Shown: positions 35,938-45,394, counted from the first letter of the stretch. The stretch: DNA of 64,000 bases from Flavobacterium sp. (GCF_024710485.1 NZ_JANJUQ010000031.1:1-64000); one strand, 5' to 3'. The notes: generated from the sequence alone by a model not told the origin. Translations and numbers: made by a program.

Positions 35938-36234
35938 ATGGAAAATAAGCTTAAAATAAAGTTATCAATTGCCGACAGAGTTTACCCGTTAACGGTTGAC
36001 CCATCGCAAGAAGAAGGACTGAGAAGTGCTTCTAAAAAAATTGAGGCTATGATTAAGCAATTTGAGGAAAACTATGCAGTACGTGACAAACAAGATGTAT
36101 TGGCCATGTGCGCTTTACAGTTTGCCTCGCAAGTCGAACAAAAGCAAGTAGACAATGCGATTGACGGAAAGCAAACACAGGAAAGATTGCAAAAGATTAA
36201 TGATTTATTGCTCGATTATCTCGATAAAAAATAA
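35938..36234 (+). CDS. zapA: Cell division protein ZapA
   Basis: A 98-residue ZapA: N-terminal beta segment KLKIKLSIADRVYPLTVDP and a helix with GLRSASKKIEAMIKQFEENY, then the long coiled-coil helix that forms the antiparallel tetramer (DVLAMCALQFASQVEQKQVD). It cross-links FtsZ filaments at midcell. The next gene downstream is 6S RNA, the same order as in many proteobacteria. Confidence 0.9.
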   Translation: MENKLKIKLSIADRVYPLTVDPSQEEGLRSASKKIEAMIKQFEENYAVRDKQDVLAMCALQFASQVEQKQVDNAIDGKQTQERLQKINDLLLDYLDKK

Positions 36235-36254
36235 CGTTCTTAACATAGATTACG

Positions 36255-36420
36255 ACACTGCCTACATTAGATTTTAATTGGTAAACTCAACACTAACAAA
36301 TTAGAATGAGCAAATCGTCGCTACTAAAGCAAGCCGCTGAAACCGCGGATCCTTGAACAGTGAGTTAGCTCAAAACTTGTCTTTACGAGTTTATGCATTC
36401 ACCTAATGTAGGCTTTTTTT
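36255..36420 (+). ncRNA. ssrS: 6S RNA
   Basis: The region between zapA and rny has no gene but begins GCCTACATTAG (36260-36270) and ends CTAATGTAGGC (36403-36413): a perfect 11-bp closing stem around a roughly 132-base interior with further internal pairing and a T-run directly behind. A long hairpin of this size just after zapA is the known position of 6S RNA, which mimics an open promoter and sequesters sigma-70-type RNA polymerase holoenzyme. Identification rests on position, closing stem and length; exact ends are approximate. Confidence 0.78.
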
Positions 36421-36442
36421 ATAGATAAATACTAACTTAAAC

Positions 36443-38005
36443 ATGGAAATTACACTAATAATAATTGCACTAATTGCCGGACTCGGCGGAGGTTTCGGAA
36501 TTGCCAAATTCCTGGAGAAAAGCAATGTCTCCAACATGATTAAAAACGCCAAAAAAGAAGCAAGCTCAATTTTAAGAGATGCTAATATTGAGGCTGAAAA
36601 CATCAAGAAAGACAAATTGCTGCAAGCCAAAGAGAAGTTTTTGGAATTGAAATCGGAACATGAAAAAGAGATTTTAAACAAAGACAAAAAAATAGCCGAA
36701 GTAGAAAAAAGAACCCGCGACAAAGAATCGCAAGTATCCAGCGAATTGGCTAAAGCTAAAAAAATCAATGACGATTTTGAAGCCAAAACCAAAGAATACG
36801 AGGCTAAAATTGAGTTGCTCGATAAGAAGCACCAAGAATTAGAAAGACTACACAAAAGTCAAGTAGAACAACTGGAAGTAATCTCAGGCTTGTCTGCTGA
36901 AGACGCGCGCGAACAATTGGTAGAAAGCCTTAAAGCTGAAGCCAAAACCAAAGCAATGTCTCATATTCAAGACACCATTGAAGAAGCGAAACTTACAGCC
37001 CAACAAGAAGCTAAGAAAGTTATCATCAATACCATACAACGCGTCGGAACCGAAGAAGCTGTTGAAAACTGTGTATCGGTATTCAACATTGAGTCTGACG
37101 ATGTGAAAGGTAGAATTATCGGTCGCGAAGGAAGAAATATCCGCGCTTTAGAAGCCGCTACCGGTGTGGAAATTATTGTAGATGATACGCCTGAAGCCAT
37201 CATCCTGTCTTGTTTCGATCCGGTGAGAAGAGAAATCGCCCGTCTGTCATTACACAAATTGGTAACCGATGGTCGAATCCACCCGGCAAGAATTGAAGAA
37301 GTGGTAGCCAAAACTACCAAACAAATTGAAGAAGAAATTGCCGAAGTGGGTAAACGTACGGTAATCGATTTAGGAATTCACGGTTTACATCCGGAATTAA
37401 TCAAAGTAGTTGGTCGAATGAAATACCGTTCGTCTTACGGACAAAACTTATTACAGCACTCGCGCGAAGTTGCAAAGTTGTGTGGTATCATGGCTGCCGA
37501 GTTAGGATTGAACGTGAAATTGGCCAAACGCGCCGGTTTATTACACGATATCGGAAAAGTGCCGGATACCGAAAGTGATTTACCACACGCTTTGTTAGGT
37601 ATGCAATGGGCTGAAAAATACGGCGAGAAAGAAGAAGTTTGCAATGCTATCGGAGCACACCACGACGAGATTGAAATGAAATATTTGATTTCGCCGATTG
37701 TTCAAGTTTGTGACGCGATTTCTGGAGCCAGACCGGGCGCTCGTCGTCAAGTATTGGATTCATATATCCAACGTTTGAAAGACTTGGAAAACATTGCCTT
37801 CGGTTTCAACGGTGTGAAAAACGCTTATGCTATCCAAGCCGGACGCGAGCTACGTGTAATTGTAGAAAGCGAAAAAGTAAGCGATGATATGGCAGCCAAC
37901 TTATCGTTTGAGATTTCTCAGAAAATACAAACCGAAATGACTTATCCGGGTCAAGTAAAAATTACGGTAATTCGTGAAACCCGAGCGGTAAATATTGCGA
38001 AGTAA
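36443..38005 (+). CDS. rny: Ribonuclease Y
   Basis: Membrane-anchored endoribonuclease that starts mRNA decay. An N-terminal membrane helix (about 2-22) is followed by a long coiled coil (about 30-200), a KH domain ([22 protein letters not shown]) and an HD domain whose metal-binding pair lies in [13 protein letters not shown]. The 520-residue length is standard. It is transcribed in the same direction as zapA and 6S RNA and ends at a strong terminator. Confidence 0.96.
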   Translation: MEITLIIIALIAGLGGGFGIAKFLEKSNVSNMIKNAKKEASSILRDANIEAENIKKDKLLQAKEKFLELKSEHEKEILNKDKKIAEVEKRTRDKESQVSSELAKAKKINDDFEAKTKEYEAKIELLDKKHQELERLHKSQVEQLEVISGLSAEDAREQLVESLKAEAKTKAMSHIQDTIEEAKLTAQQEAKKVIINTIQRVGTEEAVENCVSVFNIESDDVKGRIIGREGRNIRALEAATGVEIIVDDTPEAIILSCFDPVRREIARLSLHKLVTDGRIHPARIEEVVAKTTKQIEEEIAEVGKRTVIDLGIHGLHPELIKVVGRMKYRSSYGQNLLQHSREVAKLCGIMAAELGLNVKLAKRAGLLHDIGKVPDTESDLPHALLGMQWAEKYGEKEEVCNAIGAHHDEIEMKYLISPIVQVCDAISGARPGARRQVLDSYIQRLKDLENIAFGFNGVKNAYAIQAGRELRVIVESEKVSDDMAANLSFEISQKIQTEMTYPGQVKITVIRETRAVNIAK

Positions 38006-38008
38006 AAT

Positions 38009-38042
38009 AAAAAAAAGGCGACCTTAAAAGTCGCCTTTTTTA
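38009..38042. terminator. Bidirectional terminator between rny and the response regulator
   Basis: AAAAAAGGCGAC and GTCGCCTTTTTT are perfect arms around a seven-base loop. The T-run reaches the stop codon of the convergent gene. Confidence 0.9.
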
Positions 38043-38432
38043 TTGGAATATGTCTTTTATCAACGCACCGGTTACGGGCTTGGTGTAATAGTTATTGATT
38101 TCTTCTTTAAAGAATTCGGCTTTACTGAAATCCTCAGTATCTTCAGAAGAGCTAATGATGTGTATAATTATTTCTTTAGAAAGCTCACTTTTAATCGACT
38201 TGAATTCTTCCAGAAACTGCCAACCATCTAAAACCGGCATGTTAATATCCAGTAAAATCATATCGGGGAGATTTTCTCCACTGTTGTGTAAACTTTTCAA
38301 ACCATTTAAAGCCTCAAAACCGTTTTCAAAAAAACTCGGATTGACATTGATTTGATTGTTCTGCAATAGTTTCTTGATCATGAAATGATGAACCTTATCA
38401 TCATCCACTACAAAAATTTCGTTAAATCTCAT
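38040..38432 (-). CDS. Single-domain response regulator (REC only)
   Basis: A 130-residue receiver domain with no output domain. Acidic pocket VVDDDKVHH (residues 8-16), phospho-acceptor Asp62 in MILLDINMPVLDGW, switch Ser in HIISSSEDTED and conserved Lys in NYYTKP. It should relay or sink phosphate, as CheY- or Spo0F-like proteins do; no histidine kinase is adjacent. The ATG at 38432 is preferred because upstream in-frame codons encode a non-conserved tail. Confidence 0.9.
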   Translation of the reverse strand: MRFNEIFVVDDDKVHHFMIKKLLQNNQINVNPSFFENGFEALNGLKSLHNSGENLPDMILLDINMPVLDGWQFLEEFKSIKSELSKEIIIHIISSSEDTEDFSKAEFFKEEINNYYTKPVTGALIKDIFQ

Positions 38433-38492
38433 GGTAAACAGTTTGGGGTTATGCCTTTTTTGACGCGGCAAAATAACCAAAAAACCGACAAA

Positions 38493-39392
38493 CTACTTTT
38501 TTCTCGGATGAAATGTATGTATAATTTGTGTTAAATGTGTGCGGTCTAAGTGAACATAAACTTCTGTGGTTGTTATTGATTCGTGACCAAGCATCATTTG
38601 TATGGAGCGCAAATCAGCCCCGTTTTCTAACAAATGTGTCGCAAAAGAATGTCGTAATGTATGCGGACTGATATTTTTTTGCAAATTAATTTTAACTGCC
38701 AAGGTTTTAACAATAGTAAACACCATTGCTCTGGTAAGCTGCTTACCACGGCGATTGAGGAACAACGTATCTTCATGACCTTTGGCAATATCAAGTTGGT
38801 TTCGAACAGTATTCCTGTATAACTCGATGTAGCGTTGCGTGTTTGGGGCAATCGGAACAAATCTCTGTTTGTTGCCTTTACCGGTAATTTTGATAAATCC
38901 TTCGTCGAAAAACAAATCGGAGATTTTCAGCGAAACCAGTTCGGAAACCCGCAACCCGCAACTGTAGAGGGTTTCTAAAATGGCACGATTGCGCTCGCCT
39001 TCGGGGGTAGATAAATCGACAGCAGCTATTAAATTATCGATATCTGCTACGGTGAGGGTATCGGGTAATTTCCGACCAATTTTAGGCGCTTCTATCAATT
39101 CCATCGGACTGTCGGCCCGATAATCTTCAAAAATCAAATACGAAAAAAAACTTTTCAATCCGGAGATGATTCTGGCTTGCGAACGCGCATTGACTTCTTT
39201 TGAAACGGTATAAATGAACTGTTGTATGGTTTCTTCCGTAATCTTCTCGGGAGCCACACTAATAGCATTCTCGTTTAAAAAAGCACACAACCGCTCCAAA
39301 TCGAAAGTATAATTCGCAATAGTATTCTTCGACAAGCCTCGCTCTATTTTAAGATACGATTGAAAACTTTTAATATACGGATTCCAGTTCAT
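38493..39392 (-). CDS. xerD: Tyrosine recombinase XerD
   Basis: A 299-residue site-specific recombinase for chromosome-dimer resolution. The core-binding domain occupies residues 1-95 and the catalytic residues are visible: Arg in SCGLRVSELVSL, Lys in TGKGNKQRFVP, HTLRHSFATHLLENGADL with His/Arg, LGHESI with the second His, and Tyr in TTEVYVH. Length and neighbourhood are those of the housekeeping enzyme, not an integron or phage integrase. aroQ lies a few genes away on the other strand. Confidence 0.92.
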   Translation of the reverse strand: MNWNPYIKSFQSYLKIERGLSKNTIANYTFDLERLCAFLNENAISVAPEKITEETIQQFIYTVSKEVNARSQARIISGLKSFFSYLIFEDYRADSPMELIEAPKIGRKLPDTLTVADIDNLIAAVDLSTPEGERNRAILETLYSCGLRVSELVSLKISDLFFDEGFIKITGKGNKQRFVPIAPNTQRYIELYRNTVRNQLDIAKGHEDTLFLNRRGKQLTRAMVFTIVKTLAVKINLQKNISPHTLRHSFATHLLENGADLRSIQMMLGHESITTTEVYVHLDRTHLTQIIHTFHPRKK

Positions 39393-39420
39393 ACCACAAA
39401 GAAACGAAATGTACGGGTAT

Positions 39421-39448
39421 AAAAAAACCTCCCTAATAGAGAGGTTTT
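39421..39448 (-). terminator. Terminator of the first beta-barrel gene
   Basis: AAAACCTCCCT and AGAGAGGTTTT pair with one mismatch; T7 follows on the minus strand. Confidence 0.8.
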
Positions 39449-39466
39449 AATTGCAGATACATATCA

Positions 39467-40090
39467 TTAAAAATTACAACCTAGCGAGACAGACAGCACT
39501 CTATTGACTACTTTACCGTTTTCACCTTCAGCATTTTCTCCAATATTAGAAAGACCTAAGTTATAGCGTACATTAATAACGGCGCGTTTTGAAATATTAT
39601 ACCCGGCACCCAAATTAAAACCAAAATCCAAACTTTTAAATGCTTCATCTATATTTTGAGTATCAGAACCAAAGCCAACTACTTTCACTTTTAACTTAGC
39701 AGAAGTCAAAAAACCAACTTGCGGACCGGCTTCCAAGAAAAATTTACTTTCAGGATAGTATTTGAACATTAAAGGTATATTAATATAAGACAATTTAAAT
39801 GTGTTTTCAGTATCATATAAATTCCCTGAACCATCATCAAAAAGAAAATCAAATTTTGCTCCTTGTGCGGAATATAAAAGTTCCGGTTGGAAAGCAAACT
39901 TTTTGTTTATCATAACTTCGGCATAACCACCAATATGAAAATTAACAATAGAACTGGTACTTGGAAATCCAGCTTCATCAACATTTAAATTAGCGATGTT
40001 CAAACCGCCTTTCAATCCATACTTAACTTCTTGAGCTTGCAAGGAACTAAAACCAAACAAGGCAACAATAGCAACAATAAACTTTTTCAT
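39467..40090 (-). CDS. Outer-membrane beta-barrel (porin-family) protein
   Basis: A 207-residue exported protein starting MKKFIVAIVALFGFSSLQAQ, with signal-peptide cleavage after LQA. The mature part has about eight amphipathic strands with the GLKGGLNIANL start and the FQPELLYSAQGAKF block common to small Bacteroidota beta-barrels (OMP_b-brl family). It ends in VSLGCNF. Function unknown; likely structural or adhesive. The ATG at 40090 is chosen because it opens the signal peptide. It shares its family with the gene at 41044. Confidence 0.85.
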   Translation of the reverse strand: MKKFIVAIVALFGFSSLQAQEVKYGLKGGLNIANLNVDEAGFPSTSSIVNFHIGGYAEVMINKKFAFQPELLYSAQGAKFDFLFDDGSGNLYDTENTFKLSYINIPLMFKYYPESKFFLEAGPQVGFLTSAKLKVKVVGFGSDTQNIDEAFKSLDFGFNLGAGYNISKRAVINVRYNLGLSNIGENAEGENGKVVNRVLSVSLGCNF

Positions 40091-40152
40091 TATTAGATGT
40101 TTAAAATTAGATGACAAAAGTAGTATTTTATTCACACTACGCTAAACTTAAA

Positions 40153-40183
40153 TCAAAAAAAAACCTCTCGAATCGAGAGGTTT
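40153..40183 (-). terminator. Terminator of the second beta-barrel gene
   Basis: AAACCTCTCGA and TCGAGAGGTTT pair with almost no loop; a long T-run follows on the minus strand. Confidence 0.85.
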
Positions 40184-40204
40184 CATATCTTAGCAATTCA
40201 CTTA

Positions 40205-40753
40205 TTAGAAGTGTAAAGCAAAACCGATGTTGAACTGTAGAACAGCTTTATCAGTATATTTGTCATTCAAACTGTGGTTGTAACGTAAACCTGGCTCGAT
40301 AGATACATTGTTACCAATGAACCAAGCGTAACCAGCTCCAACTCCTAACCACATTGGAGTTTCTCCAGCGAAGTTCTCAACTGCATCACCAGAAGCTCCT
40401 GTTAAGTCTAAAGTTACAGGAATCATACTTTTTACATAGTATTTAGCTCCTAATCTGTAAGCAAAAGCACTGGCAGAACCACCGTCGAAGCTTACACCAC
40501 CAAAACCTAAACCAGCTTTGATTGCTAAATCATCCATGATAAAGTAACCTCCGTCTAAACCTACGTTGTATTCTGAGTTACCGTCTTGAGATGAATAGTA
40601 AAAACCAGTTGTACCTAACATAGCGTTACCAGTATTAGCTTCTACTAACCATTTCCCTTTAGAAGTTTGCCCTGAAGCTCCATCTTTTTTGTCTTGTGCA
40701 TTTGCAAAAGATACAGCAAATACAGCAGCCATAGTTAAAATAATTTTTTTCAT
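40205..40753 (-). CDS. Outer-membrane beta-barrel protein, 182 residues
   Basis: Signal peptide MKKIILTMAAVFAVSFANAQ, then a short polar linker and an eight-strand-like barrel with repeated Gly/aromatic turns (GLDGGYFIMDDLAIKAGLGF, GVGAGYAWFIGNNVSIEPG) ending in the aromatic C-terminal strand VLQFNIGFALHF required for BAM insertion. Codon usage is more uniform than in neighbours (many GCT, GTA, TTA choices), which suggests high expression. A TAACTTTG box lies about 29 bases upstream. Confidence 0.85.
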   Translation of the reverse strand: MKKIILTMAAVFAVSFANAQDKKDGASGQTSKGKWLVEANTGNAMLGTTGFYYSSQDGNSEYNVGLDGGYFIMDDLAIKAGLGFGGVSFDGGSASAFAYRLGAKYYVKSMIPVTLDLTGASGDAVENFAGETPMWLGVGAGYAWFIGNNVSIEPGLRYNHSLNDKYTDKAVLQFNIGFALHF

Positions 40754-40781
40754 GTTTGTTTAATTTTAAAATTAATATAGG

Positions 40782-40789
40782 CAAAGTTA
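40782..40789 (-). promoter_or_regulatory. -7 box of the 182-residue barrel gene
   Basis: TAACTTTG on the minus strand; no -33 TTG at the usual spacing. Nothing else is evident in the rest of this 290-base gap. Confidence 0.5.
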
Positions 40790-41043
40790 AAAGATTAGAT
40801 TAATAGGAATAATCAGGGGAATTTGACTTATTAACAAGGTTGTTAACAATTTAAAAGACGAAAAATGCTGTCATACAACACTTTACATTTTAAACAGCAA
40901 AATTATGCTTTTCTTAACAAATCAAAAATACCCTCCAAATCTAAGACCTCAGCGGTGCAACGCTTAATTATAAAGATTCATAATAAAATGCAACTTCATC
41001 CGTTTATACTGTAAATAGAATTTAAACTTTAAACTATTACACT

Positions 41044-41580
41044 ATGAAAAGAGTCATTGTTTTATTCGTTATGTTATTCAGTATAACAGGCTTAAAAGCA
41101 CAAACACTGAAATTCGGATTAAAAGCCGGAGCTAATTTTGCCAATTTAGAAGGCAACACCGTTGAGGGCTCAACGTACACCAGCTTTCATTTTGGTGCCT
41201 TGATGGAAATTAAGGTATTGGAAAACTTATCCTTGCAACCGGAGTTGGTTTACTCATCCCAAGGAACAAAAGTAGATGGAGCGGCTTTCGACGACATAAA
41301 CTACAATTATATTACAGTGCCTGTTTTGGCCAAATTTTACCTGACTAAAAACAAGCTGAGTTTTGAAGCCGGACCGCAATTCTCGTTCTTAGTCAATGAA
41401 AATGTGCAAGATCAGTTTGAAGGCGAAACCTTTGATTTTGGCTTGGCCGGTGGTTTGGGTTACAACATCACCGACCATTTCTTACTCCAAGCGCGCTATG
41501 TAGCCGGTTTAACCGAAGCCAACAAAAATGCTGAAGTCAAAAACAGAACGATTCAACTTTCGCTAGGTTATCGTTTCTGA
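41044..41580 (+). CDS. Outer-membrane beta-barrel (porin-family) protein, 178 residues
   Basis: Signal peptide MKRVIVLFVMLFSITGLKAQ, then FGLKAGANFANLEG and LQPELVYSSQGTKVDG, closely matching the gene at 39467 (GLKGGLNIANL, FQPELLYSAQGAKF), so the two are paralogues. The C-terminal strand IQLSLGYRF ends in Phe, as needed for outer-membrane assembly. Function unknown. A terminator follows and aroQ begins 74 bases later. Confidence 0.86.
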   Translation: MKRVIVLFVMLFSITGLKAQTLKFGLKAGANFANLEGNTVEGSTYTSFHFGALMEIKVLENLSLQPELVYSSQGTKVDGAAFDDINYNYITVPVLAKFYLTKNKLSFEAGPQFSFLVNENVQDQFEGETFDFGLAGGLGYNITDHFLLQARYVAGLTEANKNAEVKNRTIQLSLGYRF

Positions 41581-41602
41581 TAAAAAAAGAAAGTTTAGCC
41601 CC

Positions 41603-41632
41603 AAACCGTTGTCCGTTCGACAGCGGTTTTTT
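41603..41632 (+). terminator. Terminator of the 178-residue barrel gene
   Basis: AAACCGTTGTC and GACAGCGGTTT pair with one wobble, then T6. Confidence 0.85.
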
Positions 41633-41654
41633 ATTTTTACTTAAAATTCTTCTT

Positions 41655-42068
41655 ATGAAAATCATGATAATAAATGGCCCTAATTTAAATTTATTAGGCA
41701 AACGAGAACCTGAAATATACGGCGCCACCACTTTTGAAGACTTCTTTCAACACTTACAAAAGAAACACCCTAACCTTGAGTTGAGTTATTTTCAAAGCAA
41801 TATAGAAGGTGAACTCATCACCAAAATTCAGGAAGTCGGATTTTCATACGACGGCATTGTCTTAAACGCAGCGGCTTACACCCATACTTCTGTGGGCATA
41901 GGCGATGCTGTTAAAGCTATCACAACACCCGTTATTGAAGTGCATATTTCTAATACATTTGCTCGTGAGTCGTTCCGCCATCAATCGTTTATCTCCCCCA
42001 ACGCCAAAGGCATTGTAATCGGGTTTGGTTTGAAAAGCTATGAATTGGCATTGCAATCGTTTTTATAA
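41655..42068 (+). CDS. aroQ: Type II 3-dehydroquinate dehydratase
   Basis: Third step of the shikimate pathway. A 137-residue type II enzyme: NGPNLNLLGKREPEIYG with the catalytic Arg and Tyr, LNAAAYTHTSVG, IEVHISNTFARESFRHQSF with the conserved His and Arg. The dodecamer is cytosolic. The next gene (DUF5686) starts 13 bases after its stop, so they may be co-transcribed though functionally unrelated. Confidence 0.96.
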   Translation: MKIMIINGPNLNLLGKREPEIYGATTFEDFFQHLQKKHPNLELSYFQSNIEGELITKIQEVGFSYDGIVLNAAAYTHTSVGIGDAVKAITTPVIEVHISNTFARESFRHQSFISPNAKGIVIGFGLKSYELALQSFL

Positions 42069-42081
42069 ACCTATTTTACTT

Positions 42082-44544
42082 ATGTTAAGAAAACTACTTT
42101 ACGCCTTTACTCTATTATTTAGTATTGTTACTTTAGCCCAAGTCCGCGGCAAAGTAACCGACGAAAAAGGAAATCCGCTACCCTTTGTGAACATCTTCGA
42201 GGAAAACACCTATAACGGAACTACATCCAACGAGCAAGGCCGATTTGAAATCAACATTAAAACGCCCGGCAACCATACATTATTATTTCAATACTTGGGT
42301 TACAAAACGACCAAGCAAGTGGTTACTATTGATAAAACACCGGTAGAAATAGAAGTAGTGATGGCCGAAGAAAATATCGTCTTAAATGAAGTAGTCATCA
42401 ACATGAAAGACAATCCGGCCAACGAAATCATCCGAAACGCCATCAAAAACAAAAAAGAAAACTCAGCCAAAACCGCACGTTATACCGCCGATTTTTATTC
42501 TCGCGGGATTTTCAGAGTCAAAAATTTACCCAAAACCATACTAGGGCAAAAGCTCGATGTTTTTGACGAAATCATAGATTCCACCCGTAGCGGCATACTC
42601 TATCTTTCTGAAACGGTTTCCAAAATTACGTTTCAAAAACCGGACAAAATGAAGGAAGAAATTATTGCGTCTAAAGTCAGCGGCCGAGACAACGGCTTTA
42701 GTTTCAACAATGCGTCATCGGCCAACTTCGACTTCTACGACAATTACCTGGAATTCGACGTAAATGTGGTTTCACCTATAGCTGACAATGCGTTTAATTA
42801 TTATCGTTATCAGTTTGAAGGTTCTTTCTTTACAGAAAACCAGCAACAAATCAACAAAATCAAAATCATCCCACGTCGCGAAACCGAACCGGTGATGTCG
42901 GGTTACATTTATATAGTCGACGATACATACGCGATTTATGCCGTAGATGTGAGTTTTACCGGAACCCAAATTCAGAATCCGGCACTCAATACGCTATCGT
43001 TAAAACAAAACTTCAGCTACAACAACGCCACTAAAGTTTGGGCTAAAAATACACAAACCCTTGATTTCGACGCCGGTATCTTCGGCATTAACATGTCCGG
43101 GCGATTTACCTATGTATTCACCAACTTTACGTTTCCGGAAAAATTTGAAAAGAAAACCTTCAAAGCCGAAGTCATCAGGTTTGAGGAAGATGCCAATAAA
43201 AAAGACAACACTTTTTGGGAAACCATCCGTCCGGTGCCGCTAACCGGCGAAGAGACTACCGATTATCTCAAAAAAGATGCTTTACAAGAGAAGAAAAAGT
43301 CGAAAACCTACCTGGATTCGATTGATGCCAAAAGAAACAAATTCGGTTTCGCCGATATTTTGAACGGTTACAGCTATTCGAATTCGTTTAAAAAATGGTC
43401 AATCAACTACAACGGACCTTTATTAAATACATCATTCAATACGGTTCAGGGTTGGAATACCAATATTGGTTTGTCTTATTTTAAAAGAAATGAAGACAAA
43501 AAAACCTATTACCAATTTGGTTCTTCCCTAGCCTACGGCTTCTCGGACGAGCGATTCCGACCAACCGCTTTTTTCTCTTCTAAACTCAGCAATAAAAGCA
43601 AAACTTATTTATCCGTTTTCGGCGGAAATTCGGTAAACCAATTCAACCGAGAAGAACCGATTTCTAAATTAATTAACTCGGTAAGCAGTTTGTTCTTCAA
43701 AAACAATTTCATGAAATTATACGAGAAGAACTATATCGCAAGTAACTTCTCCCGAGAAATGTTCAATGGCTTAGACATGAGTTTCGGATTGGAATATGCC
43801 GAAAGAAAACCGTTGTTCAACACTACCGATTATGCCGTTATCAAATCGGAAGACCAATACAGCTCGAACCATCCGTTGTTGCCGTTGGATGAAACTGCTG
43901 CTATCATCGATCGCCACAATTTAGTGAAGATGAACATCGGCGCCCGAATCAAATTCGGACAAGAATACATTACCCGTCCGGACGGCAAATACAATTTGGG
44001 GAACGACAAATACCCGTCGATTGCCATCAATTACGAAAAAGGCATGGCCGGCAATGAGGACAATTACAACTACGACAAGCTTTCGGCACGCCTGCAATAT
44101 TCATTGACCTTAAAAAACAAAGGCGAAATTGACATCAATACCAAAGCCGGGAAGTTTTTCAATGCCGACGGCATTTCATTTGTAGATTTCCAACACTTTA
44201 ATGGCAACCAAACGCATGTGGTTTTCGGCACTTCGTACACCAATCAGTTCAACTTGTTGCCTTATTATGCGGCAAGTACGAACGACAGCTATTGGGAAAC
44301 ACACCTGGAATACAACGACAAAGGATTTATCATGAATAAAATTCCGTTGCTGAACAAATTGCAATCGAAATTGGTGTTAGGCTTCAAAAACCTTTCCATT
44401 CCTAACCGCAATCCGTACCAGGAATTTTCAGCCGGTTTGAGTAACTTAGGGTTTGGCAAATACCGAATTTTACGCATCGATTACGTGCGCTCTTACCAAA
44501 ACGGTTACCAAGGCGACGGGATTATGTTTGGCTTGAATTTCTAA
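42082..44544 (+). CDS. DUF5686 / carboxypeptidase-like regulatory domain outer-membrane protein
   Basis: Starts at the ATG of MLRKLLYAFTLLFSIVTLAQ, a signal peptide; an earlier in-frame start overlaps aroQ. A CarboxypepD_reg domain (about residues 20-105: RGKVTDEKGNPLPFVNIFE) is followed by the long DUF5686 region with beta-barrel character and an aromatic C-terminal strand ending GIMFGLNF. No plug domain or TonB box is seen, so it is not a TonB receptor. The role of DUF5686 is unknown. Its last 4 bases overlap the end of the convergent TauE/SafE gene. Confidence 0.87.
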   Translation: MLRKLLYAFTLLFSIVTLAQVRGKVTDEKGNPLPFVNIFEENTYNGTTSNEQGRFEINIKTPGNHTLLFQYLGYKTTKQVVTIDKTPVEIEVVMAEENIVLNEVVINMKDNPANEIIRNAIKNKKENSAKTARYTADFYSRGIFRVKNLPKTILGQKLDVFDEIIDSTRSGILYLSETVSKITFQKPDKMKEEIIASKVSGRDNGFSFNNASSANFDFYDNYLEFDVNVVSPIADNAFNYYRYQFEGSFFTENQQQINKIKIIPRRETEPVMSGYIYIVDDTYAIYAVDVSFTGTQIQNPALNTLSLKQNFSYNNATKVWAKNTQTLDFDAGIFGINMSGRFTYVFTNFTFPEKFEKKTFKAEVIRFEEDANKKDNTFWETIRPVPLTGEETTDYLKKDALQEKKKSKTYLDSIDAKRNKFGFADILNGYSYSNSFKKWSINYNGPLLNTSFNTVQGWNTNIGLSYFKRNEDKKTYYQFGSSLAYGFSDERFRPTAFFSSKLSNKSKTYLSVFGGNSVNQFNREEPISKLINSVSSLFFKNNFMKLYEKNYIASNFSREMFNGLDMSFGLEYAERKPLFNTTDYAVIKSEDQYSSNHPLLPLDETAAIIDRHNLVKMNIGARIKFGQEYITRPDGKYNLGNDKYPSIAINYEKGMAGNEDNYNYDKLSARLQYSLTLKNKGEIDINTKAGKFFNADGISFVDFQHFNGNQTHVVFGTSYTNQFNLLPYYAASTNDSYWETHLEYNDKGFIMNKIPLLNKLQSKLVLGFKNLSIPNRNPYQEFSAGLSNLGFGKYRILRIDYVRSYQNGYQGDGIMFGLNF

Positions 44545-45308
44545 GCGAAGAAAACATCATACCCAAAACGCAAGAGCGTGAGGATTACCACAAAAAGGAA
44601 AAACTTTCTAATGAAGGTATTTCCTTTTTTTATGGCCAATTTGGCACCGAGCCATCCTCCTAAGGCATTGCAAAAAGCCATCGGAATAGCAAAAGCCCAA
44701 ATAATTTTACCTTTCAGTACAAACAAACAAATCGAACCGAAATTGGTGGCCAAGTTCACCATTTTGGCGTTAGCGGAAGCGTGTAAAAAATCGAATCCCA
44801 AAATAGACACAAAACCCAAGACCAAAAAACTGCCGGTGCCCGGACCGATAAAGCCATCGTAAAAACCCACCAGCAAACTGATGAGAACAGCGTAAACCAT
44901 TTGTCGTTTTACCGAATGGGATTTTTCTTGTTGCTGCCCGAAGTTTTTCTTTTTAAAAGTATAAACCGCCAATCCAATCAGGATAAAAAACAAAAGTGGC
45001 TTCATAAAATCGTTGCTTACAACTGTCAGCAAAGCCGAACCGCCAAAAGCAGCACCAAAAGCCACAACCGACATGAGCAGAAGCAATTTCCAATTCAGCG
45101 TCACTTGCTTTAAATACTGAAAGGCGGCAAAACTCGTTCCGCTGAAAGCCGGAATTTTAAGCGACCCGATGATACTCGCCACCGACAAATTCGGCATCAA
45201 TATCATGGCTACCGGTGTTTGGATCAAACCGCCGCCGCCCACGATAGCATCTACAAATCCGGCAAAAAATGAAGCAATACAAAGTAAAACGATGATATAG
45301 GTTTCCAT
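44541..45308 (-). CDS. TauE/SafE (TSUP) family membrane transporter
   Basis: A 255-residue inner-membrane protein with about eight helices. Family features: the N-terminal GFVDAIVGGGGLIQTPV and the central DGFIGPGTGSFLVLGFV repeat, the paired Gly-rich motifs of TSUP proteins that export sulfite, sulfonates or organosulfur anions. The substrate cannot be told. Its 3' end overlaps that of the convergent DUF5686 gene by 4 bp, with no terminator between. Confidence 0.9.
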   Translation of the reverse strand: METYIIVLLCIASFFAGFVDAIVGGGGLIQTPVAMILMPNLSVASIIGSLKIPAFSGTSFAAFQYLKQVTLNWKLLLLMSVVAFGAAFGGSALLTVVSNDFMKPLLFFILIGLAVYTFKKKNFGQQQEKSHSVKRQMVYAVLISLLVGFYDGFIGPGTGSFLVLGFVSILGFDFLHASANAKMVNLATNFGSICLFVLKGKIIWAFAIPMAFCNALGGWLGAKLAIKKGNTFIRKFFLFVVILTLLRFGYDVFFA

Positions 45309-45324
45309 GTTTTATAAATTCCAA

Positions 45325-45371
45325 TAAAAAAATTCCAAATTCCAATCAATTAAGTTGGCATTTGGAATTTT
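45325..45371 (-). terminator. Terminator of murA
   Basis: AAAATTCCAAAT (45329-45340) and ATTTGGAATTTT (45360-45371) are perfect arms with an inner CCAA/TTGG pair; a T-run follows on the minus strand. Confidence 0.8.
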
Positions 45372-45394
45372 ATTTTATTTCACTGAACACTGAA

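Noticed and set aside
36403..36420. Simple terminator of zapA
   Set aside because: The right arm pairs with a block 132 bases upstream rather than locally, which fits the closing stem of 6S RNA.
38493..39392. Phage or integron integrase
   Set aside because: Length, catalytic spacing and housekeeping neighbours fit chromosomal XerD; no att duplication or cargo genes seen.
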